Shown here one piece after another: positions 1 to 9,973 of a DNA stretch of 64,000 nt. A model generated the notes under the pieces. The model was given only the letters and a program-made list of their open reading frames with translations. It did no database searches and was not told the origin of the DNA. A program made the translations under genes and the position numbers. Numbering within the stretch: the stretch's first letter is position 1; every line of letters begins with the position of its first letter. The stretch is from contig CM030840.1 in the NCBI GenBank assembly GCA_018105865.1, positions 10,760,294-10,824,293 on the forward strand. Reading direction: 5' to 3'. Source of the DNA: Metaphire vulgaris. Lineage: Eukaryota > Annelida > Clitellata > Crassiclitellata > Megascolecidae.

Positions 1-48
1 CATGTAAAACGACATAATTTACTAACTCTATTAACTTTAATGCCCACC

Positions 49-88
<40 letters not shown>
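49..88. repeat. (TA)n microsatellite
   Basis: Simple alternating TA tract of about 40 bp, seen directly. Confidence 0.95.
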
Positions 89-91
<3 letters not shown>

Positions 92-171
92 GCGAAGAAA
101 ATAGAAGGATAAACAGCTTTAAAAGGCTAAAAAATAAATTTAAAAATTAAGAGTATATAATCTGACGCAGA

Positions 172-692
172 TCAAACCCCGTTAGCGCCCCCAGTGGCCT
201 TCGCACAGGCAGTAATGCCTTCTAAGCAGGGGCATCGCGAGCCCTTTTGCCGCCCTGAGGCACCTTATCCAGTTCAGCCCCTCTCAGTAGACTCCGCAGT
301 CAACATACAAAAGAAGTCTAGAAGGGAGCTATTCCAATCTCACACTCGTTCTGCCTGTCCCTAACAATCTATTTTAACGAAACAAAAGAGTAAACGAATG
401 ACAAGAAATGAACAAGGTAAATTATAATGACGAACATTGGCGAACATTATAATAATTATTATAACATTATAGTGACGAACATTGTCAGTAGCTACTTACA
501 AACATGCCTGCATGAACAATGACCTTATGCGTTGTACTGTTTTACACTTGCATTTCTCTAATGCTAGTGTAGACGTTATGTTAACTAACAACGTTACTCT
601 TAACTTAGCGTGACTTAGCATGACTTGACTTAAAGTGGCTTAGGAGGCATTACTGCCTGAGTAAAGCCACTGGGGCGACAACGGGGCTTGAA
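172..692. mobile_element. Element bounded by ~50-bp imperfect inverted repeats
   Basis: The left arm (about 172-226) and the reverse complement of the right arm (about 640-692) share the block AGGCAGTAATGCCT and the preceding CCCCGTT..CGCCCC..AGTGGC block with few mismatches. On the minus strand the right arm contains GGTTCAAGCCC, close to a pol III B box, so the arms may be two inverted copies of a tRNA-derived SINE rather than the TIRs of one DNA transposon. The interior has no reading frame of note. No clear target duplication was found. Confidence 0.55.
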
Positions 693-723
693 CCCGCTCC
701 TTCAGCCTATTGCTCCAGCGAGT

Positions 724-752
724 AACCCACACACACACACACACACACACAC
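724..752. repeat. (CA)n microsatellite
   Basis: About 14 CA units immediately next to the right arm of the 172-692 inverted-repeat element. Confidence 0.95.
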
Positions 753-1154
753 GCGTAGGCGCTCATCCCCTTTGATACGGACGCGTCTATAAACACACAC
801 AACGCACATGGTGCAGCAAGATTTCGGAACGAGAATGAGTCAGAGAGAATGAGTCAGACAACTTAGACAAGACAAAGCGTGAATAATTGACACATTGGAA
901 TTTTTTTTTGAAAGATTCGCCTGGGCTTGAAGGGTGGATCTGGTGGATCAGTGAGTGCTTGGTTCTGAAGTGAAGAGCAACAACGGGTGAGGGATTTACT
1001 GGTTGGAGTGGACAGTCGGCCTATAGCACAAGTGTGAACTCGATACTTGTTCTCACAGCAGCCTAAATTGTGTTCGTTACCTGCTTAAGTTGCTCTCACA
1101 AAGAGCACAAGAACAAATTCGTAGGTAATCAGCGGGAATCGAGCACCTAAAGGC

Positions 1155-1470
1155 CAAATGGGTTATTATTATTATTATTCAGGACGATTTATTCGACGCC
1201 GTACGCATAGCTTCTTGTGGGTGAAGGCTAAGGCTAAAGTGATTAGATAAGACTATCGGCGTTAGCAGTGTTGTTCGCTGGCTTTAACATCCCTTTATGG
1301 CATATTGGTCTTTTGTTTAACAACCAAAAGAAACTTTTTGAAACAGGTTGTTTTAGTCTTCATGTTCTTCAAAAACGCTCCTGGCGTTCAGAATTTTTGC
1401 AATAGTCTCCATGGTGAAGAACATCACCACTTGGCAATATTGTAACTATTTTAAGTCTGTGTTCCACTGC
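1155..1470 (-). mobile_element. LINE 3' end (same family as 56345-57060)
   Basis: Starts with a (TTA)n tail followed by CAGGACGATTTATTCGACGC, which matches the tail of the better preserved minus-strand LINE at 56345 (TACAGGACAATTTATTCGGC). Similarity resumes after an interruption of about 75 bp (1244-1313) at AACAACCAAAAGAAACTTTT and continues through GAACGCTCCGG-like and GTCTCCATGGT blocks. This is the last part of a reverse transcriptase ORF and 3' UTR, inserted on the minus strand and badly decayed. Confidence 0.6.
1244..1313 (+). repeat. ~70-bp direct repeat, copy 1
   Basis: The segment GCAGTGTTGTTCGCTGGCTT with flanking sequence is present here and again at 2099-2171 in the same orientation, with a few substitutions and a short indel. 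Copy 1 interrupts a LINE tail, so it arrived after the LINE. Copy 2 borders a pogo/Tigger transposase relic. Confidence 0.75.
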
Positions 1471-1594
1471 TGGTATTTGTCATCTCCAACCCTCCAATCC
1501 ATATTAGCCATATTAGAACATCGCTCACAATGAAAACATAGCCGTTGGTCAGATATGTCGATTCTAATGCGTTGCGTGCGTTGAGCGGCCGTTG

Positions 1595-2144
1595 TTAGGA
1601 TTTGACGTACGAAGACATTAGGAAGAGGTTATTCTTTGACGAACTGTCGATAGAGTTATATGATTCGGCGCTATAATCAGAAGTGTCAGCAAAACCGAAA
1701 GTCTCTGGAAAACTTTTCAGCTTTTCTTCTTCTGACTCACCTACCACTAAAAAACTCGTGATAGGTTGATTAGGCCTAGCACGTAACTCTTTAGCAGGAG
1801 ATACAATAGCTGTTATAGATCCACGCTGATTGACAGCTGGTATCAATTGGCTATCACTGTTGTCAAACATTACCTTCTGTAATTCTTCAAAACCGGTTGA
1901 AAAACCAATGGCTCTTCGGATTGACGTAGCCTCTGACCCACCCTCACCGAAACAGCGGGTGTCGTTTCATGAACTCTCTCTCGCCTCCCAACCAATCTCT
2001 GCTTGTCTTCTCATTGTCAATACAATTTATCTCACAATAGGTGAACATTATATCGCACTTCTCGTTTTTGTTAATGTTTGTATGGAAAGTGATTAATTTA
2101 GATAGAGTATCGGCGTCAGCAGTGTTGTTCGCTGGCTTTATCAT
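1595..2144 (-). pseudogene. Pogo/Tigger-family (DDE_1) transposase relic
   Basis: Reading the minus strand from 2144, the translation contains SRDWL..EFMKRHP, then in a shifted frame SEATSIRRAIGFS, then RGSITAIVSPAKEL. This order matches the part of pogo/Tigger transposases that runs from the end of the CENP-B-type DNA-binding region (WL.GFMKRHP.LSLR.PE.TS.AR..GF) to the GSIT start of the DDE domain. The frame changes at least once near 1900, and most of the catalytic core (the DDE triad) is missing, so this is an internally deleted, non-functional copy. It may be the source of, or a relative of, the pogo miniature element at 5626-5798. The terminal inverted repeats were not identified. The family assignment rests on the SRDWL and FMKRHP words only and should be treated as probable. 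Confidence 0.6.
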
Positions 2145-2171
2145 CCCCCGCTTATGGCATATTGGTCTTTT
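2099..2171 (+). repeat. ~70-bp direct repeat, copy 2
   Basis: Second copy of the segment at 1244-1313, about 850 bp downstream in the same orientation. It lies at the edge of the pogo/Tigger relic. Confidence 0.75.
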
Positions 2172-2404
2172 TGGTTGAAGGTTTTGCAGGCTATGAGAAT
2201 GCTGATAATTTCAGCATCTCAGATTTTATTGCTGATAATATTGTCAGCGATAAGAATTTCTTTTTGATGCTGAGATTTTCTCAGTTGGGTTTTAGATAAA
2301 TAGTAACTGTACCATGAAATTAATTATCTCGTTATTTTTTAAACAAGAAAAATGTTAAGAAAACAGCACATGGATAAATGTACTGCTGGAATATGTTCCA
2401 TATT

Positions 2405-2550
2405 TTCATATATATATATACATATATATTATATATATATATAAAATATATATATATATATCTCGGGTATACCTGAGTATATATGCAGTATATATATGTG
2501 TGTGTTTGTGTTTTTGTGTGTGTTTTTTGTGTGTGTTTGTGTGTGTGTGC
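2405..2550. repeat. AT-rich and (TG)n microsatellite cluster
   Basis: TATATA tracts (about 2407-2462) are followed by TG/TGTTT tracts (about 2492-2550). Short open frames here are repeat artefacts. Confidence 0.9.
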
Positions 2551-2850
2551 ATTTAATGTCTATTGATGATACGAATAAGATAGCAACAATAATGGCTGAA
2601 ACGCATCCATGGAATTGGCGATATAGTCTGCGTTGAAACACTGGACTAGCGAACATAATGAAATGAGCGAGATCTATGCTGCTGTTATGTTGATTGCATA
2701 TGCGCTGGTGCTAAGACAGAACATAACTGGGATGTTGACTTAGGCCTGTTCAGCGTTGACCGCTTAATAACATTTCGTAAGTGGTCGTAATGAAAACAGC
2801 GATTGGCCTAAAATCCTGTGGCGTTTCGGTAACGTAGGCCTAATTATGTA

Positions 2851-3139
2851 CAGTGGCGTAACTGGGGGCGGGGGCGGGGGCACTTTGTTGACTGCCCCCG
2901 GGCCCCTGGCGGGGGGCCCCCGAAGAGGGGTCTAAGCTAGGGTTAGGTTAGGGTTAACCCTAACTTAAACTTAACCCTAACCCTAGAAATGATGGAAATG
3001 ATGTGGTGAGGACCTTTTTTTGCTCGTCAGGGTTAAAAAGGTGGAGACGACAACGTTTTTTATTGCTCGTCAGCTCGAAACTCTGGGGCCCCCATGTCAA
3101 AGATGCCCCCGGACCCCCAAAAGTCACGCTACGCCACTG
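2851..3139. mobile_element. hAT miniature element, CAGTGGCGTA family
   Basis: Left end CAGTGGCGTAACTGGGGG and right end CGCTACGCCACTG are inverted repeats. The flanks carry an identical 8-bp target duplication ATTATGTA (2843-2850 and 3140-3147), diagnostic of hAT transposition. The 289-bp interior is G-rich on the left and contains degenerate TTAGGG/CCCTAA words and two copies of TTGCTCGTCAG. No coding capacity. Confidence 0.93.
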
Positions 3140-3239
3140 ATTATGTAAGATAGAGAACATCGTTATAGCGTATCGTCAGTTATAACGTACCGCACTACAT
3201 GTACGGTTACGCGTTATTCGCTGCCACAATAGATGGCAT

Positions 3240-3331
3240 TGGAAATTTAACGTAACTCGGATATAACGTACTAACTTTTACAGAACCGTTCAGTGGATGG
3301 CGGAAATTTAACGTAACTCGGATATAACGTT
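3240..3331 (+). repeat. Two-copy tandem repeat, ~61-bp period
   Basis: GAAATTTAACGTAACTCGG followed by ATATAACGT occurs at about 3242 and again at about 3303. The second copy runs into the element at 3348. Local sequence is rich in ATAACG words. Confidence 0.85.
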
Positions 3332-3347
3332 TAACTTTAAAACCACT

Positions 3348-3538
3348 CAGTGGCGTAGCCACGGGGGGGTTAAAACCACCCCTTGGATGGCGAAAAACAT
3401 TTTTTAAAATGTATTCCCATGCAATTTTTATTTTTGAGGCGATTTTTGGCAATTTTTTGGGTGAAACCTCCCCCCTTGGCGGCTATTGACGAAATTTTTT
3501 TCAAAACCCCCCTTCCGGAAATCCTGGCTACGCCACTG
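3348..3538. mobile_element. hAT miniature element, CAGTGGCGTA family
   Basis: CAGTGGCGTAGCCACGGGGG at the left and CCTGGCTACGCCACTG at the right form TIRs. Flanking octamers AAACCACT and GAACCGCT agree at 6 of 8 positions, as expected of an older target duplication. 191 bp, no coding capacity. Confidence 0.85.
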
Positions 3539-3771
3539 GAACCGCTAAGCACTTCATAACGAAGCTCTACAGTAACTAACTGACTGATGCGAGCTAGACT
3601 ATATATAGGGCCTACGTGTGAACAGTAATTGAACCTTAGCACTCATTTTTGCTCGACGCTACCATGCAGGGAACGAAGCAAGTGGAATGCTCTAGCATTT
3701 CTAGACAAGAAACGACTATGCAAAGTGTCAAATTTTATATGTAATGTAATACAGATCGCATGACCATTAGG

Positions 3772-4120
3772 CAGGGGCGTAGCTAGGGTGTCCGGCGCCC
3801 TGGGACAAAACATTATGACTGCGCCTCCTTTAAGTTCACGAAAAAAGGTCATCACTTCTCAACTTCAAGAAAAACCTGAGAAGCAAGAAAGGTCATCACA
3901 GCCGTTACAACTAGGTTGATACTACGGTATCCGGTGCCCGGGGACAAACCATGCTGATGGCGTCCCCTTTCAACTCCCACGACAAACAAAAAAGGTGGTC
4001 GTCACAACTATATTAAGCCCTCTTTCTGCTTTTTTGCTACCGTAAACCCGATTTTGGCACCCCCACCTCGGCGCCCGGGGACATATGTAGGCCTACATCT
4101 GCACCCTAGCTACGCCTCTG
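3772..4120. mobile_element. hAT miniature element, CAGTGGCGTA family (variant ends)
   Basis: Ends CAGGGGCGTAGCTAGGGTG and CACCCTAGCTACGCCTCTG are inverted repeats. Target duplication CCATTAGG/TCATTAGG (7 of 8). Internally the block GG(C/T)GCCC.GGGACAAA..AT followed by an AAAAAAGGT..TCAC word occurs twice (about 3793-3850 and 3932-4000), so the interior grew by duplication. 349 bp. Confidence 0.88.
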
Positions 4121-4482
4121 TCATTAGGCAACTCCGAGAAAAATCTTGATTTTAGAAAAAAAGACATTTTACTATTCGTGTTTCGGCGTCCATCTGCTTA
4201 GCGCCCATGCACTGAACTAATGCAATGCTACAGATTCGTTTACTGACTTCTTTGTAGAGTGTAGAGTGTATAGACATGTTGAGTTGTTATTGATATCGAA
4301 TTTATCGATCGACTACTTTTTGGGCGCAGCTAGTACTTGGATAGAATTCACCGAAATAATTATGACTATACGTCATAGGCTGATCGACTGTAGAAAAACA
4401 TTAGATTAACAGCCGGACTGGGCTTGTAGGCCAATAGGCGGCCTGCTATAGTTAATTCCATCTTAATTAATGTCTTTAGGGA

Positions 4483-4600
4483 CAGTGGCGTAGCCAGGGT
4501 TCCAGAATGTGGGGGTGGCACCAAGGCTTCTACAGATCGACACTTCCAGTCCCGATTGGACACGAGGGCTTGAGGGTGCATGGCGAGCTCCTTCAGAGGG
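4483..4600. mobile_element. Single end of a CAGTGGCGTA-family hAT element
   Basis: CAGTGGCGTAGCCAGGGTTC starts at 4483, but no matching right end or target duplication is visible downstream, so this is a truncated copy whose right limit is a guess. Confidence 0.5.
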
Positions 4601-4837
4601 GTCGTGCCCTAGCCGAAAAATGTAGGGCAATGTTAGATTGAAATCTTGAGATTTGGTGTATATTTTATATTTTCATGACTACATGACAGCATATTCATAG
4701 CGGCGGCAGTCCCCCAACTGAGAATGCATTCACGGTCACTATTTCTCCTTTTCCCCTTGCGCAGTCTGGTGCATAGCAGTCCTCTTGTGGCTGCGGTAAT
4801 GAGCATCAAGACCAACAGGCGCACGCCCTTCACAGAC

Positions 4838-5211
4838 CCTTCACTGCATGGCTACCGGTAAGGAAAAGGATCGTGTTCAAAATAATATCCCTGATAGACA
4901 AATGCCTCAGAGCAGAAGCACCGGAATACCTCATCCGGGATTGCAAACTGCTATATGCGTGACGCAAACCGAAACCGTCCGATCAGCACCCGATCACTTT
5001 CTAGTTTCTACTCTAAACGCCTCGCACGAGAACTAAAATCGGAGATCGTTCTTTTCGTGTATATATAAACGGTCCTTCACTCTGGAATTCTCTGCCGCCG
5101 TATCTCGGAGACGTATCACTCTCTCGCTCAACTTTTTTAACATAATTAAAAACATATCTGTTCGATTTATAAGCCGAGGCGCATTAGTTCCATTATGCGC
5201 CCTGAAATGTT

Positions 5212-5247
<36 letters not shown>
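4838..5247 (+). mobile_element. LINE reverse transcriptase C-terminal relic with (ATG)n tail
   Basis: The plus-strand translation contains the ordered words RIVFKII, APEYL, TRTKIGDRSF, GPSLWNSLPPYL and LKTYLF, with stops and frame changes. This order is typical of the end of the ORF2 thumb/C-terminal region of Jockey/CR1/Rex-type LINEs. The fragment ends in about 12 ATG units (5212-5247), presumably the microsatellite-like 3' tail. 5'-truncated, non-functional. Related tails lie at 26340 and 42190. Confidence 0.8.
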
Positions 5248-5249
<2 letters not shown>

Positions 5250-5625
5250 AGTGAAAATCTCGTGATGATGATGCTTATTCTTATGCGCTTAATCTTTCTT
5301 GATGGCATGGTTTGTCGGCCGGGCAAAGGTGATCTATGAGGCGGCGGGTCAGGTTGTTGTTTGCTATGGGGAAATGACTTTTCCCTAAAGGTTTGAGGAG
5401 ACAGTGAAGGAATTAAAGGAAATGAGGATTCGGAGCTTATTGTTTGATGATCCCATTTAGCCGGACTAGGGGCATCGTGCGCTCCTCTCCCCGCGGGGTC
5501 TCGGCTCCTCGCCAGCCGCAGAATTTTAGAATAATGTTAGTATTATATACGATGAGCTCAGCTGCATATTTTGAAGACTTTCATTAGGGCCTATTACTGA
5601 GCGGCCAACAGCTGCAATACAACTA
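5248..5625. other. Intergenic stretch, nothing recognised
   Basis: Scattered stops in all frames and no repeat structure I could match elsewhere in the window. Confidence 0.6.
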
Positions 5626-5798
5626 CAGTGGATCCCACTTAATCGCATACCGCTTAATTGCATAACTCGCATAATCGCATAACAACATAAAACCCGAACC
5701 AGTGTTTTGTGTATCAGACGTCCCGGCTATTTGCATAGCCCAGTTAATCGCATAAGCAAGGCTTGCACGGCACCTATGCAATTAAGCGGGTTTCACTG
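5626..5798. mobile_element. Pogo/Tigger-type miniature element
   Basis: Left end CAGTGGATCCCACTTAATCG and the reverse complement of the right end, CAGTGAAACCCGCTTAATTG, form TIRs, and both ends are flanked by TA (5624-5625, 5799-5800), the target duplication of Tc1/mariner/pogo elements. 173 bp, with CGCATAA words repeated in the interior. No coding capacity. Confidence 0.8.
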
Positions 5799-6213
5799 TA
5801 CTTTATAGAGTCTGCTTACAAAATATCCTACCACCGAAATATCTCGGCGGTTTTGCGCAAATCCCACGACTGATCCAGTCCGATCTGTCAATCTCACAGC
5901 AAAATACAAAGTGTGATAAACTTCTAAATGTTTGTTACTAATCACACAGATCAACGATCGTTGAAAACATCAGGCAACTGATACAATCAAGGTTCTCTGC
6001 TAAAAAGCTGTAACGCTCCGTCGTGCGGATTTCCTCGTCAAAAATTGCTTTCGAGTCGATTTACAAAAAACGTAGACACTCAAAACTGTCGTGGATATGG
6101 ACCTAAATTTCCTATTAAACTGGTAAAGAATTGGAAGCCAGTGTTGGAAAAGAAAGGCTTCAATGGAAAGAAAACGACGAAAGGAGAAATGAATTATGTC
6201 CGTAGTTATTGCA

Positions 6214-6214
<1 letters not shown>

Positions 6215-6259
<45 letters not shown>
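6215..6259 (+). repeat. (GCT)15 trinucleotide repeat
   Basis: Fifteen uninterrupted GCT units. Three overlapping open frames reading poly-Leu, poly-Cys and poly-Ala exist only because of it; no gene is supported. The run is pure and is likely polymorphic. Confidence 0.95.
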
Positions 6260-6608
6260 ATTCAGTCGACGTTACATTTGTTTTACATCAGTCATTGTTT
6301 CCGGTGCTTAGTAAAGAACGTGAGAGCTTATACGCGGTCTTATCTGCAAGGACAGCCGATAGATCACCGGACCCATCGTAAGATAACGAGTTGCTCCGAG
6401 AGAGGGTAGGCGATTCGCAATCATCCTGGTTGGACAATAAAATTCACTTCGCTCAAGACAAACAAAACGCAGAGACGATCAATCGATCGCAGTTTCAAGC
6501 GGATCCACAGAAAGATCAATCGGACCATAGATAGACAAACAGAATCGGCGACTGCGCAAGCGGCAACATGGAGTTTGAAATCCCCGATGAAAATGAATCA
6601 AAACTCAT
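6260..6608. other. Intergenic stretch, no supported gene
   Basis: A 15-codon frame starts at 6568 (MEFEIPDENESKL) and would read through the junction of the 6609-6808 element. It is too short to call and has no recognised family. Confidence 0.5.
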
Positions 6609-6808
6609 CACTGTCGGCTCCAGGATTTGGCAAATAGGGGGGGTCGTTGGGGTGGCGAGTCTGGCGACTTCTAAGCATGGGGACCATTGGGACCAACCAT
6701 TTGTTGATAGGCATGTAGTAGTAAGTTTAGGGTCCCAACAAGGGAGCAACTGGGTAGGCATTCAGTAGGGAACACGGGCCCTCTGGCCCCCACGTGGAAC
6801 CGCCAATG
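6609..6808. mobile_element. hAT miniature element, CAGTGGCGGCTC family
   Basis: Left CACTGTCGGCTCCAGGATTT and right GTGGAACCGCCAATG are degraded inverted repeats, with a perfect 8-bp target duplication AAACTCAT at 6601-6608 and 6809-6816. The interior (GATTTGGCAA, GACCAACCATTTGTTG, CTCTGGCCCCC) matches the pair at 57100-57360. 200 bp. Confidence 0.9.
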
Positions 6809-7852
6809 AAACTCATATAGGAAGAGAGATGCCCAAATGATTGCGGCGATGGCGAGAGAGCGTTCTGAGCGCTGAATCTATAAATGTCTTTTAAAGCGTT
6901 GGACGCAACGACGTCAAATAGAAGTCGATTGGCTTCGTTCGGTCTTTTCGTCTTCGATTGCTATTCAGCTGCAGTCTGGCCTCTGTTTACGGTGATCAAA
7001 TAATTATTACTCTTATCCGTTAGGCCGATAATTAATCGAATTTAGTCCTCTTTATCCTTTCGACGATCTCCGACCGAGATCGATAACGGTGAAAGAGGAA
7101 AAGAGAGATACATAGAAGGAAGCAAGAATCCTGGAGTGTGTGTGTGACTGTGTGTCACAGTGTGTGTGTGTGTGTGTGTGTGTGGGGGGGGGTGTAAGAT
7201 AGCATTGATTTGTTTCCGGCCTACACAGAGAGCCATATCGATCAGAAAGAGAGTCACGTGCCGCACATTGCAGATGTGTCCTCGGTTCTGCCGTCTGCAG
7301 CTCCAGTCGGCACTGGCGCCGCCCATGGACGAAGGCTTTGCGTTCGGATTGCAGAGGCAACAGCAGGTTGGCGGAGGCAGCAACCGATAACCTTTATATT
7401 CATCCTGGATTTTCGATGGAAATTACTTCATGCCTCTGTAATTTATTGGCATCAAATTTATTGACAGCAACTTTTACACTCTCTGCAGTTGCCAAATCGT
7501 CGGTATCGCCAGACGCCAATTGAGCGACATAACCGCTTGAAACGGTCGAATTTGGAGTCGCCCACTGAGTAATAATTTTTAAAATAACTAAATTTTAATT
7601 AATTAGGCCTAATCTACTTAAACGTTTTAATACGATCAAGGTATTCTGTTTTTACGGAAAATGTCGCTAACGTAACGTTGTGCGTTACAAGAAACGATGA
7701 AGCATTACATTCCATTAATACATGAATAGTTCTTGACAATCCCGGCGCAACTCGCTGATAACGTTTATCAAACTAAGATTTAAAGAAGTAGAAAAGGTTC
7801 CCGTAGGAACGTCTACTGCCAAAGCCCGCATTTTATATCTGATCACATAGGT
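6809..7852. other. Intergenic stretch with (TG)n tract, nothing recognised
   Basis: Contains a TG microsatellite (about 7135-7192) followed by a G run. Short frames on both strands are compositional. I searched here for the missing synaptogyrin first exon (a short cytoplasmic N-terminus and the start of the first membrane helix) and found no convincing match. Confidence 0.5.
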
Positions 7853-8215
7853 CAGCGGTTCTCAACCTGTGGGTCGCGACCCCCACGGGGGTCGAATGAC
7901 GATTTGCCAGGGGCCGTCGCCTGACACCATCGGATATAGGTCCTATGAGGTTGTCTCTTTTCTGATGCTAAGACATGTTATTGTACAAAATTTCCCCATT
8001 GATAGTTACTAGCTTTTTTAAAACTAGAATTGTCATTCGAGGGTAGACATTGCAGACAATTGAATCAGAATGCTGTCAAACATTTTAATTGTCGTAGCAT
8101 GATTATTTGTTAACAGTTTACATTATGAACGAAAATAATTTTACGATTGTGGGTCGCCACATCATGGGGAATTGAATTAAAAGGGTCGCGGCGCCATAAA
8201 GGTTGAGAAACGCTG
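7853..8215. mobile_element. hAT miniature element, Charlie-like ends
   Basis: Left end CAGCGGTTCTCAACCTGTGG and the reverse complement of the right end CAGCGTTTCTCAACCTTTAT are TIRs of the type seen in hAT-Charlie/MER elements. The direct repeat TCACATAGGTCA flanks it (the left copy overlaps the TIR, the right copy starts 4 bp outside), marking the target duplication with a small later change. 363 bp with mirrored GGGTCGCGACCCC and GGGTCGCGGCGCC blocks. Confidence 0.9.
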
Positions 8216-8335
8216 ACAGTCACATAGGTCAACAACTAAAATAGATTAGGTAAGCATGGAAAGGAGGACGGCACCACAGAAAGTAATACTCACTGGAAGT
8301 AGTCTATCTATGGTAAAGACAGCGGTAGGTTGAAG

Positions 8336-8615
8336 CAGTGGCGTATGAAAAGGCGAGGGGGCGGCAGCCGCGGCACGTTCGTAGGGAAAGAATTTTGAGG
8401 GCTGAAAATTTTTTCCCAAGCGGAAGAGAAAGATAAATAGAAAACTGGCCGCCTCTAGCCTCCCAATAGCGTAAATGCCGTAAAGAGTGTAAAGGTGTCA
8501 GGAATGTGTGAAATAGACCTACGTTTTCCATGTGATGTTCGCCACAAGGCTTTCAAATAAAGGGCACACTGGTTGCTCTTCCATCCCGACGGCGCCAACC
8601 CACGCTACGCCGCTG
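8336..8615. mobile_element. hAT miniature element, CAGTGGCGTA family
   Basis: Ends CAGTGGCGTATGAAAAGG and CACGCTACGCCGCTG are inverted, with a perfect 8-bp target duplication GGTTGAAG (8328-8335 and 8616-8623). 280 bp. Confidence 0.92.
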
Positions 8616-8769
8616 GGTTGAAGTCAATTTATCACCAACTTTGCAAAGTTTTAGGCAAGGGTTACCATGTTACAACAGACATTAGCGTAAGACTTCTAAT
8701 ACAACGCCGCAATTTCTATTAGAATTTCTACGGTAATTCCATCACACTTAACAAAATGGTGGGAAGCGG

Positions 8770-9480
8770 TGATCATGAGTTTAGCAACCATGACTCATTC
8801 AAGGGACTAATTAAATGACAAACGACGAGAAAGATCTAGGGGTCATCATGCATAACATCTTAAAGCCATCTAATTATTATGTGCAGAGGCAGCTAATAAG
8901 GCCAACAAAATTCTAGGTAATCAAAAGAACGATATGCCTAGAGAGAGGATGAAAAATAAGACTTTAGCAAGACATTGGTCGTCCATCATTTAGAGTATTG
9001 TGTTCAAGTGGCGTCCATTCCTGAAAAAAACATAGAGACCAAAAAGAGTGCAACAGAGCAACAAAGATGATCAAGGGATATCAAAACTAACCTGGAGGCG
9101 ACAAATCACTGTGGATTAACAACCCTGGAAAAAGAAGACCTGAATGATATTCCAAGATTTGAATACATACAAAATACTAACAAACAAAGTGGAAATGCCA
9201 AAGGAAAGATTTTTACAATGAAGTGTATGAAACCAGAGGACACAGACATGAAACTGTTCAAGAAACGTCTTGGGAGTGTAAACAGCATTTTTGTGCAAGA
9301 GTGGTGGACAGATGGAATGAACTGGATGAGGGGATAGTAACTGCTGCAACTGTGAACGAGTTCAAAATAAACCTCAGTAGTTTAGGATATTAGATTGGAC
9401 GGGAGCAACAGTGGTTCTCACACAGGGCAGTCCCTACTGAACCACTTTAAACCTTGTTATATTATATTATATTATATTAA
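8770..9480 (+). mobile_element. CR1/L2-type LINE reverse transcriptase relic, copy 1
   Basis: The broken plus-strand translation shows VVHHLEYCVQV, TLEKEDLNDI, GKIFTMK and a final WTDGMNWM..TSSK, the order found at the end of L2/CR1 ORF2 proteins (PHLEYAVQ, LEKRRLRGDLIE, NHWNKLP). Many stops and frame changes. The copy ends with a short (ATATT)n tail at about 9461-9480. A second, more decayed copy follows directly. Confidence 0.7.
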
Positions 9481-9483
9481 GCT

Positions 9484-9960
9484 GGCTTCACCGTTCAGCA
9501 ACCATAGACTCATTCAAGTGATAATTAAATTCTATGGACGACTCCAAGACTTGCCACTGTTGCCAGTGCTTGGGGCACCAGCGAACCTTAACACGCAGAC
9601 AATTATTATACGCAGAAGCAGCTCTAATGGCAGTTCTAGACGGAAAACAACTGGGGGATATGCCCTAGTCAGAGACTGAAAAAGCCTGACGAGCAAGAGG
9701 TCGTCCATCATTAGGTCTATTGTGCCCCCGTTAAGCAACTCCTGTAATAACTTAGGAGCAAAAAAGGTTTCCACGTTGCCACTGTCCACTATTATTATCT
9801 GAGGGCAAAGCTGAAATCTGGAGGCGACAGCTCCACCCTAGCACCGCCACTGATTATACGGATCACCTGAATGATATTCCAAGAGTGAATACGTGCAATT
9901 TCATTATAGCATTAGCAAGCGCATTCAAAATCTATAATATAGTAGGCCTATGAGTGAAAA
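9484..9960 (+). mobile_element. CR1/L2-type LINE relic, copy 2 in tandem
   Basis: The same sequence landmarks as in 8770-9390 recur in the same order: AGCAACCAT.GACTCATTCA, GCAGA.GCAGCT, GGTCGTCCATCATT, CTGGAGGCGACA and CTGAATGATATTCCAAGA. The two fragments are therefore duplicates in tandem. Confidence 0.7.
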
Positions 9961-9973
9961 TAGGATTACCAGA

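Noticed and set aside
2935..2990. TTAGGG/CCCTAA words as an interstitial telomere
   Set aside because: Irregular, short and entirely inside a hAT miniature element with clear TIRs and target duplication.
6045..6409. Protein with poly-Leu, poly-Ala or poly-Cys tract
   Set aside because: All three frames are open only because of the (GCT)15 repeat; no coherent sequence on either side.
6568..6768. First exon of synaptogyrin (MEFEIPDENESKL...)
   Set aside because: Does not resemble the family N-terminus, has no following membrane helix, and the frame runs into a hAT element inserted later.
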